From Streptomyces acidiscabies (GTDB lineage Bacteria > Actinomycetota > Actinomycetes > Streptomycetales > Streptomycetaceae), in the NCBI RefSeq assembly GCF_020010905.1, contig NZ_JAGJBY010000001.1:4856001-4920000 (forward strand): DNA of 64,000 bases. Direction: 5' to 3'. Both the position numbers and the translations under genes were made by a program. The notes beneath the pieces are model-generated. The model worked only from the letters and a program-made list of their open reading frames with translations. It was not told the origin of the DNA and searched no databases. Below are positions 33,061 through 41,669 of this stretch, piece by piece (position 1 is the stretch's first letter; the number at the start of each line of letters is the position of its first letter).

Positions 33061-34016
33061 CACTTCACAGGCGAGCCGGCCTCGGCGCGCTGGCGCTCTC
33101 CCTCACCCTCACCGCCGGGTGCGGCTGGGCGAAGGTCAGCGACATGGCGCCCGCTGCGGGCGCCCACGGCACGTGCGGCACCTTCAACCTCGCGGTCAAC
33201 CCCTGGGTCGGCTACCAGGCCGACGCGGCGGTGGTCGCGTACGTCGCGGCCAACGACTTGGGTTGCAAGGTCGTCCAGAAGGACCTCAAGGAGGAGATCG
33301 CCTGGCAGGGCTTCGGGACCGGTGAGGTGGACGCCGTCCTGGAGAACTGGGGGCACGACGACCTCAAGGCGAAGTACATCGGTGGCCAGAAGACGGCCGT
33401 CTCGGCGGGCTCCGCCGGCAACAAGGGCGTCATCGGCTGGTACGTCCCGCCGTGGCTCGCCAAGGCCCACCCCGACATCACCAACTGGCGGAACCTCAAC
33501 AAGTACGCGGCCAACTTCAAGACCTCGGAGTCGGGCGGCAAGGGCCAACTCCTCGACGGGGACCCGTCGTACGTCACCAACGACGAGGCGCTCGTGAAGA
33601 ACCTCAAGCTGGACTTCAAGGTGGTGTACGCGGGCAGCGAGACCGCGCTCATCCAGGCGTACCGCAAGGCCGAGAAGAACAAGGAATGGGTGATCGGCTA
33701 CTTCTACGAGCCGCAGTGGTTCCTGACGGAAGTCCCCTTGGTGAAGGTCAACCTCCCCGCGTACAAGACCGGTTGTGACGCGAACGCCGAGAAAATCGCC
33801 TGCGACTACCCCGTGTACGACCTCGACAAGATCGTCAGCGTGCGGTTCGAGAAGTCCGGGTCCCCCGCCTACGACCTGGTGAAGAACTTCACCTGGACCA
33901 ACGACGACCAGAACATCGTCGCCAAGTACATCGCGGTGGACCGGATGACACCGGAGGCGGCGGCGAAGAAGTGGGTCGAGGCGAACCGGGGGAAGGTCGA
34001 CGCCTGGCTCAAGTGA
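33057..34016 (+). CDS. Glycine betaine-type substrate-binding lipoprotein (OpuAC/ProX family)
   Basis: 319 residues. The signal peptide ends in a lipobox LTAGC with lipidated Cys22. The OpuAC domain contains FNLAVNPWVGYQADAAVV, IAWQGFGTGEVDAVLENWGH, GVIGWYVPPWLAKAHPDIT and EWVIGYFYEPQWF; the aromatic residues in these segments match the cage that binds quaternary amines. It completes the OpuA-type importer. It could bind choline, betaine or both; the choline dehydrogenase and oxygenase genes nearby are compatible with either. A strong terminator follows. Confidence 0.93.
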   Translation: MTLHRRAGLGALALSLTLTAGCGWAKVSDMAPAAGAHGTCGTFNLAVNPWVGYQADAAVVAYVAANDLGCKVVQKDLKEEIAWQGFGTGEVDAVLENWGHDDLKAKYIGGQKTAVSAGSAGNKGVIGWYVPPWLAKAHPDITNWRNLNKYAANFKTSESGGKGQLLDGDPSYVTNDEALVKNLKLDFKVVYAGSETALIQAYRKAEKNKEWVIGYFYEPQWFLTEVPLVKVNLPAYKTGCDANAEKIACDYPVYDLDKIVSVRFEKSGSPAYDLVKNFTWTNDDQNIVAKYIAVDRMTPEAAAKKWVEANRGKVDAWLK

Positions 34017-34028
34017 CCTCGCTGTGAG

Positions 34029-34083
34029 GCCCGGCAGGCGGAGTGCCCAAGTGCGCTCCGCCTGCCGGGCGTTCGTGTTTTTC
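34029..34083 (+). terminator. Terminator after the betaine transporter operon
   Basis: A 15-base perfect stem (34029-34043 with 34056-34070) and a 12-base loop, followed by a T-rich run near 34077-34083. Confidence 0.85.
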
Positions 34084-34124
34084 CTGTTGTGGAAAAGGGG
34101 TGTTCTCCGGCATCCCCGGCCCTC

Positions 34125-34191
34125 TTGACACCCCCCTGTGCGCCGGGCACATTGAGTTGCGCAACCTGAAGTGCGTTGCGTACGAAGCAAC
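34125..34191 (+). promoter_or_regulatory. Promoter and tandem operator pair, dimethylglycine oxidase-folD
   Basis: TTGACA (34125-34130), 17-base spacer, CACATT (34148-34153), then after two bases the pair GTTGCGCAACCTGAAGT (34156-34172) and GTTGCGTACGAAGCAAC (34175-34191), start-to-start 19 bases. GGAGG for the downstream ATG follows at once. Confidence 0.66.
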
Positions 34192-34209
34192 TCAAGCGGA
34201 GGTGCGGCG

Positions 34210-36648
34210 ATGACGGGACCCCGAGTGGTCATCATCGGAGCAGGCGTCGTCGGCGCCGCGCTCGCGGACGAGATCGCGCAGCGCGGCTGGACCGATGTGA
34301 CGGTGGTCGACCAGGGTCCGCTCCCGGCCACCGGAGGCTCCAGCTCGCACGCCCCGGGGCTGGTCTTCCAGACCAACTCCTCCAAGGCGATGACCGAGTT
34401 GGCGCGCTACACGGTGGACAAGTTCTGCTCCCTGGACGTGGACGGCAAGCCCTGCTTCCTCCAGGTCGGCGGCCTCGAAGTCGCCACCACCCCCGAGCGC
34501 CTCACCGAACTGGAGCGCCGGCACGGCTGGATCACCGCGTGGGGCGTGGAGGCCGAGCTGATCGACGCGGACGCGTGCGTCGCCAAGCACCCCCTGCTGG
34601 ACCGCTCCCGGGTCCTCGGCGGCCTCTTCGTCCCCACCGACGGCCTCGCCAAGGCCGTCCTCGCCGTCGAGGCCCAGATCCGCCGGGCCACCGAGAACGG
34701 CGTCGACTTCCTGCCCCGCCACGAGGTGCTCGACATCCTCCAGGACGCCGGCCGCGTCACCGGCGTCCGCACCGACCACGGCGACCTCGACGCCGACATC
34801 GTCGTGTGCTGCGCCGGCATCTGGGGCCCGAAGATCGCCCGCATGGCCGGCATGAACCTCCCCCTCACCCCGCTCGCCCACCAACTCGCCTGGACCGGCC
34901 CCGTCCCCGCGCTCGCCGGGCAGACCGAGGAGGCCGTCCGGCCGATCCTGCGCCACCAGGACGCCGACCTCTACTACCGCGACCGGTACGACGCCATCGG
35001 CATCGGCTACTACGGCCACCGCCCCATGCCGGTCTCCGCCGACGACATCCTCACCTTCGGCGACGACCAACCCATGCCGTCCGTCCTGGAGTTCACCGAG
35101 GACGACTTCGCCGACGCCTGGACCGAGACGCAATCGCTGCTGCCCGCGACGAAGGACGCCAAGGTCGACGAGGGCATCAACGGCCTGTTCTCCTTCACCA
35201 CCGACAACTTCCCCCTCCTCGGCGAATCGCGGGACGTCAAGGGGTTCTGGGTCGCCGAGGCGGTGTGGGTGACGCACTCGGCGGGCATCGGCCGCGCGAT
35301 GGCCGAGTGGCTCGTCGACGGGTACTGCTCCTCGTTCGACCTCCACGAGTGCGACGTCAACCGCTTCGAGCCGCACCAGCTCACCCCGGAGTACGTCCTC
35401 GCGCGCGACTGCCAGAACTTCGTCGAGGTGTACGACATCCTGCACCCGCTCCAGCCCTCCGGTGACCCGCGCCCGATCCGGACCAGCCCGTTCCATGAAA
35501 GGCAGCAGGAGCACGGCGCGTTCTTCCTGGAGGCGAACGGCTGGGAACGCCCTCACTGGTACGAGGCCAACTCCGCGCTCCTGGACGGCCGTTCCATCCC
35601 CGTCCCCAACGACTGGGCGGCCCAGTACTGGTCCCCGATCGTCGGCGCCGAGGCGCAGGCCACGCGCGAGACCGTCGCGATGTACGACATGACCGCGCTC
35701 AAGCGGCTTGAGGTCACCGGCCCCGGCGCGGGCGCCTTCCTGGAGACGCTGACCACCAGCAAGGTCGCCAAGTCGGTCGGCTCGGTGACGTACACGCTGC
35801 TGCTGGACCACGACGGGGGCATCCGCAGCGACGTCACCGTGGCCCGCCTCGCCCAGGGCCGCTTCCAGATCGGCGCCAACGGCAACCTCGACCTCGACTG
35901 GCTCACCCGCCACCTCCCCGCCGACGGCACCGTCCAGGTCCGCGACATCACCGCCGGGACCTGCTGCATCGGCCTGTGGGGACCCCTCGCCCGCAAGGTC
36001 CTCCAGCCGCTCACCGACGACGACTTCAGCAACGACGGCCTCAAGTACTTCCGCGCGAAGCAGGCCCACATCGGCAGCGTCCCGGTGACCGCCATGCGCC
36101 TGTCCTACGTCGGCGAACTCGGCTGGGAGATCTACACGACCGCCGACCTCGGCCTGAAACTCTGGGACACGCTGCGCCGCGCGGCCGAACCCCTCGGCGG
36201 CGTCATCGCGGGCCGCGGCGCCTTCAACAGCCTCCGCCTGGAGAAGGGTTACCGCTCCTTCGGCACCGACATGACCTACGAGCACGACCCCTACGAGGCG
36301 GGCGTCGGCTTCGCCGTGAAGCTCGACAAGGGCGACTTCATCGGCAAGGCGGCGCTGGAACGCCGGAAGACCTCTGTGCGACGGAAGTTGACCTGCCTGA
36401 CCATCGATGACCCGTACGACGTCGTCCTCGGCAAGGAGCCCGTGTACGACGGGGAGCGCGCTGTCGGGTACGTGACCAGCGCCGCGTACGGCTACACGAT
36501 CGGCAAGGGCATCGCGTACGCCTGGCTCCCCGCCGAACTCGCCGTGCCCGGCACGGAGTTGCGTATCGGCTACTTCGACCGGCGGGTGGAGGCCGTGGTC
36601 GCCGAGGAGCCGTTGTTCGACCCGACCATGTCCCGGTTGCGGGGCTGA
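34210..36648 (+). CDS. Dimethylglycine oxidase/dehydrogenase-type flavoprotein with folate domain
   Basis: 812 residues, close to dimethylglycine oxidase (about 830). The N-terminal DAO-type FAD domain begins VVIIGAGVVGAALADEIA; the segment SSSHAPGLVFQTN follows the usual flavin-linking site position. From about 440 there is a GcvT-like folate-binding domain (SPIVGAEAQATRETVAMYDM, RLSYVGELGWEIYTTADLG, LRLEKGYRSFGTDMT). It demethylates dimethylglycine to sarcosine and delivers the methyl carbon to THF as methylene-THF. ATG 34210 has GGAGG eight bases upstream. folD follows after 11 bases and would use the product. Oxidase versus dehydrogenase, and whether it also accepts sarcosine, cannot be read. 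Confidence 0.9.
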   Translation: MTGPRVVIIGAGVVGAALADEIAQRGWTDVTVVDQGPLPATGGSSSHAPGLVFQTNSSKAMTELARYTVDKFCSLDVDGKPCFLQVGGLEVATTPERLTELERRHGWITAWGVEAELIDADACVAKHPLLDRSRVLGGLFVPTDGLAKAVLAVEAQIRRATENGVDFLPRHEVLDILQDAGRVTGVRTDHGDLDADIVVCCAGIWGPKIARMAGMNLPLTPLAHQLAWTGPVPALAGQTEEAVRPILRHQDADLYYRDRYDAIGIGYYGHRPMPVSADDILTFGDDQPMPSVLEFTEDDFADAWTETQSLLPATKDAKVDEGINGLFSFTTDNFPLLGESRDVKGFWVAEAVWVTHSAGIGRAMAEWLVDGYCSSFDLHECDVNRFEPHQLTPEYVLARDCQNFVEVYDILHPLQPSGDPRPIRTSPFHERQQEHGAFFLEANGWERPHWYEANSALLDGRSIPVPNDWAAQYWSPIVGAEAQATRETVAMYDMTALKRLEVTGPGAGAFLETLTTSKVAKSVGSVTYTLLLDHDGGIRSDVTVARLAQGRFQIGANGNLDLDWLTRHLPADGTVQVRDITAGTCCIGLWGPLARKVLQPLTDDDFSNDGLKYFRAKQAHIGSVPVTAMRLSYVGELGWEIYTTADLGLKLWDTLRRAAEPLGGVIAGRGAFNSLRLEKGYRSFGTDMTYEHDPYEAGVGFAVKLDKGDFIGKAALERRKTSVRRKLTCLTIDDPYDVVLGKEPVYDGERAVGYVTSAAYGYTIGKGIAYAWLPAELAVPGTELRIGYFDRRVEAVVAEEPLFDPTMSRLRG

Positions 36649-36659
36649 GGGGGAACGCG

Positions 36660-37514
36660 ATGACCGCGCGACTGCTCGACGGCAAGGCGACCGCCGCCGC
36701 ACTCCGCAGCGAACTCGCCGACCGCGTGGCCAAGTTGACCGCCACCGGCGCTCCGCCGCCCGGCCTCGGCACGGTCCTCGTCGGCGACGATCCCGGCAGC
36801 CGGGCGTACGTCGCCGGCAAGCACCGGGACTGCGCCCAGGTCGGCATCGCGTCGATCCGCGTCGACCTTCCGGCGGACGCGACGCAGGCGCAGGTCGAGG
36901 AGGCGGTGGACCGGCTCAACGCGGACCCCGCGTGCACGGGTTACATCGTCCAACTCCCGTTGCCCGCGCACCTGGACGCGAACGCGGTACTGGAACGCAT
37001 GGACCCCTCGAAGGACGCGGACGGCCTCCACCCCGTGAACCTCGGCCGCCTGGTCCTGGGCGTCGAGGCACCGCTTCCCTGCACCCCACGGGGAGTGGTC
37101 GAACTCCTCCGCCGCCACGAAGTCCCGCTGGCCGGTGCCCGCGTCTGCGTGATCGGCCGAGGCGTGACGGTCGGCCGCCCCATCGGCCTCCTCCTCACCC
37201 GCCGCTCCGAGAACGCCACGGTCACCCTCTGCCACACCGGCACGAAGGGCCTGGCCTGGCACGTCCGCGAGGCCGACATCGTCATAGCGGCGGCGGGCGT
37301 CCCCGGCCTGGTCACCCCCGACATGCTCCGCCCCGGCGCGGCGGTCCTGGACGTCGGCATCACGCGCACGGACTCGGGCCTGGTGGGTGACGTCCACCCG
37401 GACTGCGCCCGCACGGCGGGTTGGCTCGCGCCGATGCCCGGGGGAGTGGGGCCGATGACGCGGGCGATGCTGCTGGCGAACGTGGTGGAGGCGGCGGAGA
37501 GAAACGCGGCGTGA
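36660..37514 (+). CDS. folD: Methylenetetrahydrofolate dehydrogenase/cyclohydrolase
   Basis: 284 residues, the standard bifunctional FolD length. It interconverts methylene-, methenyl- and formyl-THF. Visible motifs are GLGTVLVGDDPGSRAYVAGK, YIVQLPLPAHLD, DADGLHPVNLGRL, PCTPRGVVELL, VIGRGVTVGRPIGLLL and PMPGGVGPMTRAML. It follows the dimethylglycine enzyme at 11 bases and is probably in its transcript. Together with PurU it completes a route from methylene-THF to formate. It may be a second, pathway-specific FolD copy in the genome. Confidence 0.94.
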   Translation: MTARLLDGKATAAALRSELADRVAKLTATGAPPPGLGTVLVGDDPGSRAYVAGKHRDCAQVGIASIRVDLPADATQAQVEEAVDRLNADPACTGYIVQLPLPAHLDANAVLERMDPSKDADGLHPVNLGRLVLGVEAPLPCTPRGVVELLRRHEVPLAGARVCVIGRGVTVGRPIGLLLTRRSENATVTLCHTGTKGLAWHVREADIVIAAAGVPGLVTPDMLRPGAAVLDVGITRTDSGLVGDVHPDCARTAGWLAPMPGGVGPMTRAMLLANVVEAAERNAA

Positions 37515-37518
37515 GCTG

Positions 37519-37926
37519 TCACCCGGCACCGTTCAGTGGAACCCGGCGAACCGCCATCAGCCGCCGGCTGATCCGCCAGCCACCCGGCGTACGAACCACC
37601 GTGTCGTCATAACTCACCGACCCACAGGACCCGTCGACCATCACGCCCAGGCCCTTCGAACGGACCTGGGCGCTGTCGGCGTCCGAGGCGACGATGACGA
37701 CGTTGGTGACGTGATGGGCAACCGGATTGGCCGCCCCCAGCGCGAGGGCGGCTTCGCGGAAGGCGTCGATACCGATCAGGGGAGGACGGCCGAAGTCGCT
37801 GAGGTCGTACACGGCGTCGGGGGTGAGCAGCTCGTCGAGACGGTGGAGGTCACCGTCGTCGACGAGGTGGCCGTGCAGCGCGATCAACTCGTGGATGGCG
37901 AGGCGGTCTTCGAGGGAGAGAGGCAC
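37519..37926 (-). CDS. SnoaL/NTF2-like small protein
   Basis: 135 residues with the cone-shaped NTF2 fold pattern: LSLEDRLAIHELIALHGHLVDD, LHRLDELLTPDAVYDLSDFG, PVAHHVTNVVIV and YDDTVVRTPGGWRISRRLM. The start is GTG 37926 with GGAG four bases upstream. The family spans isomerases, dehydratases and ligand-binding proteins, so no reaction is proposed. It is convergent with folD, four bases apart, and not part of the betaine transcript. Confidence 0.82.
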   Translation of the reverse strand: MPLSLEDRLAIHELIALHGHLVDDGDLHRLDELLTPDAVYDLSDFGRPPLIGIDAFREAALALGAANPVAHHVTNVVIVASDADSAQVRSKGLGVMVDGSCGSVSYDDTVVRTPGGWRISRRLMAVRRVPLNGAG

Positions 37927-37995
37927 GGGACTCCAGGGGCTCAGGGCTGGGGTTCGGGTGGGGCCGCGATGCTGATCGCGCGGGCCGACCATGGC

Positions 37996-38682
37996 TCAGC
38001 ACGGACGGGAATCGTTGTTCCGCCGCACCTTGATGCTGTCGATGTGAAGTGTGTCGGAGTCCGGTGGGAAAGCCGTGTTGCGCAGGCCGACTTCCGGAGA
38101 TCCGTCACCGTGGGGGGCCAGGTGGCGTCCCTGGTAGTCGGTGGCGTCGAGCAGGTAGTCGGAGACTGTTTCCGGTACCGGGACCGTGAAGATCTCGAAT
38201 ACCAGACCCTTCTGTTCTTTGGCGCCCGCTTGAATGGTGTGGGTCCAGTCGCCGGTGGTGGCGGACACGGTTGCCTCGCCGAAGAGGACGTAGTCGTCTT
38301 CGCCCGCGGCTCGTCCGGCGATCCATAACCTGTAGCCGTCAGTCAGTCGCGAGCTTCCCCTGAACTCCTGGCAGAGGCCGATCTCGATCGGTTCGTCCCC
38401 ATGGGCTGCGGGATATTCGATCTTGGTGGAGGAATCCGGCGGCCCGCCGCGCGTGGTGGCAGATGAACTGCTCGGCCCCGACGTCGCGACCGTCTCTTTG
38501 GGCTGCCCGCCATCGGCACCCCAGCCGAACGTGTCTCCCAGCGCGGGCAGGAACAGAGCGAGACCGCCGAACCCTCCGAGTGCGGCGACTGCGGCGATCA
38601 GCTTTCCCCAGCGGCCTGATGTCCCCGGCGTACCAGTACTCTCACCGGCACTTTCTGATGATCTGTCGGACTGGTCGGGCAT
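37996..38682 (-). CDS. Membrane-anchored hypothetical protein with exported C-terminal domain, TTA codon
   Basis: 228 residues from ATG 38682 (an ATG five codons earlier is also possible). A Ser-rich cytoplasmic start, one membrane span (LIAAVAALGGFGGLALFLP), a low-complexity Ser/Thr linker, then a domain with RLTDGYRLWIAGRAAGEDDY and TGDWTHTIQAGAKEQKGLVF. The coding region is clearly poorer in G+C than its neighbours and contains a TTA leucine codon (38326-38328 on the plus strand). Both suggest recent acquisition and possible bldA dependence. I recognise no family with certainty; similar tails occur in Streptomyces conflict-type proteins. Confidence 0.68.
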   Translation of the reverse strand: MPDQSDRSSESAGESTGTPGTSGRWGKLIAAVAALGGFGGLALFLPALGDTFGWGADGGQPKETVATSGPSSSSATTRGGPPDSSTKIEYPAAHGDEPIEIGLCQEFRGSSRLTDGYRLWIAGRAAGEDDYVLFGEATVSATTGDWTHTIQAGAKEQKGLVFEIFTVPVPETVSDYLLDATDYQGRHLAPHGDGSPEVGLRNTAFPPDSDTLHIDSIKVRRNNDSRPC

Positions 38683-39037
38683 CGGATCCACCCCCATGTG
38701 TTCCAAAGTGCTGGGCCTTGATGATGCTCGCCCGGTTTCCTCCTCAATCCATGGCGGATCCCTCTCCCGGTGGGGAAGTTTTTGCTTGTGGCCGGTTCCC
38801 GGTGGGTGTGGCCAAGGCGGTGCGCCGAGTCGCAGGTCTATCCCCGGCAAAGTCCGTCCGAAAGCAGGTGGTTGCTCAAGGTTCCTTTGTTACGGCCATG
38901 TTGACCGACGGTCACGCACGGCGCACGCTCGGAAGTGAGTGGTGGTTACAACTTGTTCCCCCGACGGGTGTGCTTCCGGCGTGCGTCTGCGCTGGTGAGA
39001 CGGGGTTCCCGGAAGGGGACGCGGAGTGGAGGACGTT
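38683..39037. other. 355-base intergenic region of lower G+C
   Basis: No credible gene. The composition matches the low-G+C hypothetical gene beside it. It ends with GGAGG for the asparagine synthetase. I see no clear promoter palindrome. Confidence 0.5.
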
Positions 39038-40879
39038 ATGTGTGGCATCGCCGGCTGGGTCTCCTTCGACCGTGAACTGCGGGACGAGGGCGCCGTATTG
39101 GATGCGATGACGGAGACGATGGAGTGCCGGGGACCGGACGACAGGGGAGCGTGGGCGGAGGGCCCCGCAGGGCTGGGGCACCGCAGGCTCGCCATCATCG
39201 ACCTGCCCGGTGGACGGCAGCCGATGACCTTTCCGACGGCGCACGGGACCGTCGCGATGGTGTACTCCGGCGAGGCGTACAACTTCACCGAGCTGCGCCG
39301 CGAACTGGAGGCCAGGGGGCACCGGTTCACGACCGACTCGGACACCGAAGTCGTCCTGCACGGCTACCTGGAGTGGGGCGACGAGGTCGCCGAACGCCTC
39401 AACGGCATGTACGCGTTCGCCGTCTGGGACGGCCGCCGCAGCAAGCTCGTGATGATCAGGGACCGCATGGGCATCAAGCCCTTCTACTACTACCCCACCC
39501 CGGACGGCGTCCTCTTCGGCTCGGAACCCAAGGCGATCCTCGCGAACCCCCTGGCCCGCCGCCGCGTCACGCTCGACGGCATGCGGGAACTGCTGACGAT
39601 GGTGAAGACGCCGGGCCACGCGGTGTGGGACGGCATGGCGGAGGTGGAGCCGGGAACCGTCGTCACCGTGGACCGCGAGGGCCTGCACCGGCGCGTGTAC
39701 TGGGAGTTGGAGACGAAGGAGCACACCGACGACAAGGCGACGACGATCGCGACGGTCAGGGAACTCCTCGACGACATCGTCCGCCGCCAGCTCGTCGCCG
39801 ACGTCCCCCGCTGCACGCTCCTCTCCGGCGGCCTCGACTCCTCCGCGATGACGGCGCTCGCGGCACGCCAACTCGGCGAGCACGGCGAGAAGGTGCGCAG
39901 TTTCGCCGTCGACTTCGTCGGCCAGACGGACCACTTCATCGCGGACGACCTGCGCGGCACCCCCGACACCCCCTTCGTGCACGACGTCGCCCGCACCGCG
40001 CACACCGAGCACCAGGACATCGTCCTGGACCCGCAGTCCCTCGCCGACCCGGAGGTCCGCGCGAAGGGCATCAGGGCCCGCGACCTGCCCGCAGGGTTCG
40101 GTGACATGGACGCCTCCCTGTACCTGCTGTTTAAGGCGATCCGCCGCGAGTCCACGGTGGCCCTCTCCGGCGAGTCGGCGGACGAAGTCTTCGGCGGCTA
40201 CCTCCAGTTCTTCGACGAGGAGGCCCGCAAGGGCACCACCTTCCCCTGGCTGGCCGGCTTCGGCCGCCACTTCGGCCAGGACGCCGAGACCCTGGACCCC
40301 GCCCTGCTCACCGCCCTCGACCTCGACGGCTACGTGGCCGACAGCCACCGGGGAGCCGTCAAGGACATCCAACGCCTCGACGGCGAGAGCGACTTCGAGT
40401 ACGGCATGCGCCGCATGTCCCACCTCCACCTCACCCGGTTCGTCCGCATCCTCCTCGACCGCAAGGACCGCGCGAGCATGGCCGTCGGCCTGGAGGTCCG
40501 CGTCCCGTTCTGCGACCACCGCCTCGTCGAGTACGCCTACAACACCCCCTGGTCCCTCAAGTCCTTCGACGGCCGCGAGAAGAGCCTCCTGCGCGAGGCG
40601 ACCGCCGACCTCCTGCCCAAGTCCGTGTACGACAGGGTCAAGAGCCCCTACCCCTCCACCCAGGACCCGGCGTACGCCACCGCCCTGCGCGCCCAGGCCA
40701 AGGACCTCCTCACGAACCCCTCCCACCCGGTCTTCGACCTCGTCGACAGGACCCACCTTCACGAGATCGCCCACCGCACCACCCAGGTGAACAGCCAGGC
40801 CGGGCGACGCGGCCTGGAACGCGCCCTCGACCTGGCCCTCTGGCTGGAGATGTACCGCCCGGAACTCAGCCTGAACTGA
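39038..40879 (+). CDS. asnB: Asparagine synthase (glutamine-hydrolysing)
   Basis: 613 residues, normal AsnB length for actinomycetes. The class II glutaminase domain begins MCGIAGWVSF with the catalytic Cys as residue 2 and retains RGPDDRG, HRRLAIIDL and YNFTELRRELE. The synthetase domain has the PP-loop LLSGGLDSSAMTALAARQL (about 262) and SGESADEVFGGYLQFF. It makes asparagine from aspartate, glutamine and ATP. ATG 39038 has GGAGG six bases upstream. It stands alone; its last 14 bases overlap the convergent acetyltransferase gene. Some members act on secondary-metabolite intermediates, but no biosynthetic genes surround it. Confidence 0.93.
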   Translation: MCGIAGWVSFDRELRDEGAVLDAMTETMECRGPDDRGAWAEGPAGLGHRRLAIIDLPGGRQPMTFPTAHGTVAMVYSGEAYNFTELRRELEARGHRFTTDSDTEVVLHGYLEWGDEVAERLNGMYAFAVWDGRRSKLVMIRDRMGIKPFYYYPTPDGVLFGSEPKAILANPLARRRVTLDGMRELLTMVKTPGHAVWDGMAEVEPGTVVTVDREGLHRRVYWELETKEHTDDKATTIATVRELLDDIVRRQLVADVPRCTLLSGGLDSSAMTALAARQLGEHGEKVRSFAVDFVGQTDHFIADDLRGTPDTPFVHDVARTAHTEHQDIVLDPQSLADPEVRAKGIRARDLPAGFGDMDASLYLLFKAIRRESTVALSGESADEVFGGYLQFFDEEARKGTTFPWLAGFGRHFGQDAETLDPALLTALDLDGYVADSHRGAVKDIQRLDGESDFEYGMRRMSHLHLTRFVRILLDRKDRASMAVGLEVRVPFCDHRLVEYAYNTPWSLKSFDGREKSLLREATADLLPKSVYDRVKSPYPSTQDPAYATALRAQAKDLLTNPSHPVFDLVDRTHLHEIAHRTTQVNSQAGRRGLERALDLALWLEMYRPELSLN

Positions 40880-41669
40880 GCGCCCAGAACGAGATGGGCG
40901 AGTTCGCCCGGAACCCGATCCTCGGATACACCGGCGCCCCCGCCGCCGTCGCGTGCAGGGTGGCCCGGGTCAGCCCCGTGGCCCGGCCGCCCTCGTACAG
41001 CGCCTTCCGCGTCACCGCCTCCCCGTACCCCCGCCGCTCCCAGGCGGGGTCGGTCGCGACGAGGACGACGAACAGCCGCCCGTCCGTCTCGACGGTCGCC
41101 GCGCAGCTCACCGGGACCCCGTCGCGCAGCCCCAGGTAGGCGTGCACGCCGCTCTTCCACAGCGCGGACCCGACCAGACCGTCCCGCCCGTCGTCCGGAT
41201 CGAAGCCGTACGCACGGGAGTTGAGGTCCGCGTACGCCGTCAGCTGCTCGTCGTCGCGCACCCGGACGAACGTCAGCTCCGGGTGGGCGGGTTCGGGGAG
41301 CGGCAGCAGGTCACCGGCCATCCCGGTGCCGGGGAACGCGTGGGCGAGGCCCGCCCGTCCGGCGGCCGGGGCGAGCGCCGTACGGGCCTCGGGGGACAGC
41401 AGGTCCTCGAAGACCCACAGGAACCCGCCCTGCTTCTTGGCCCGCATGACGTCCGCCGCCTCGCCCAACCGCCGCTCCAGGAGCGCGGGTCGGACATCGG
41501 TCTCGGTGAGCGTGACGCAGTTCCAGAAGAGGAACCGGCTGTCGGCCCACCGCACGGCGATCCCCGGCAGGTCGCGGACGTCGGAGTCCGGATTGCGGTC
41601 GAGTGTCAACGTCCGCCAGCCCGAGGCGAGTTGCTCCATCGACTCGATCGACTCCGTGAGGTCGTACAC
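40866..41669 (-). CDS. GNAT-family N-acetyltransferase
   Basis: 267 residues from GTG 41669, chosen because AGGGG stands five bases upstream; an in-frame ATG at 41726 lacks a spaced ribosome site. The C-terminal GNAT half shows GVPVSCAATVETDGRLFVVLVATDPAWERRGYGEAVTRKALY (acetyl-CoA loop RRGYGEA), while the N-terminal half is a degenerate second GNAT-like domain. The acceptor substrate is unknown. The 3' end overlaps that of asnB on the opposite strand by 14 bases. Confidence 0.86.
   Translation of the reverse strand: MYDLTESIESMEQLASGWRTLTLDRNPDSDVRDLPGIAVRWADSRFLFWNCVTLTETDVRPALLERRLGEAADVMRAKKQGGFLWVFEDLLSPEARTALAPAAGRAGLAHAFPGTGMAGDLLPLPEPAHPELTFVRVRDDEQLTAYADLNSRAYGFDPDDGRDGLVGSALWKSGVHAYLGLRDGVPVSCAATVETDGRLFVVLVATDPAWERRGYGEAVTRKALYEGGRATGLTRATLHATAAGAPVYPRIGFRANSPISFWALSSG

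Noticed and set aside
39038..40879. Asparagine synthetase as part of a natural-product cluster
   Set aside because: No peptide synthetase, ketosynthase or tailoring genes are around it; residues for normal AsnB activity are present.
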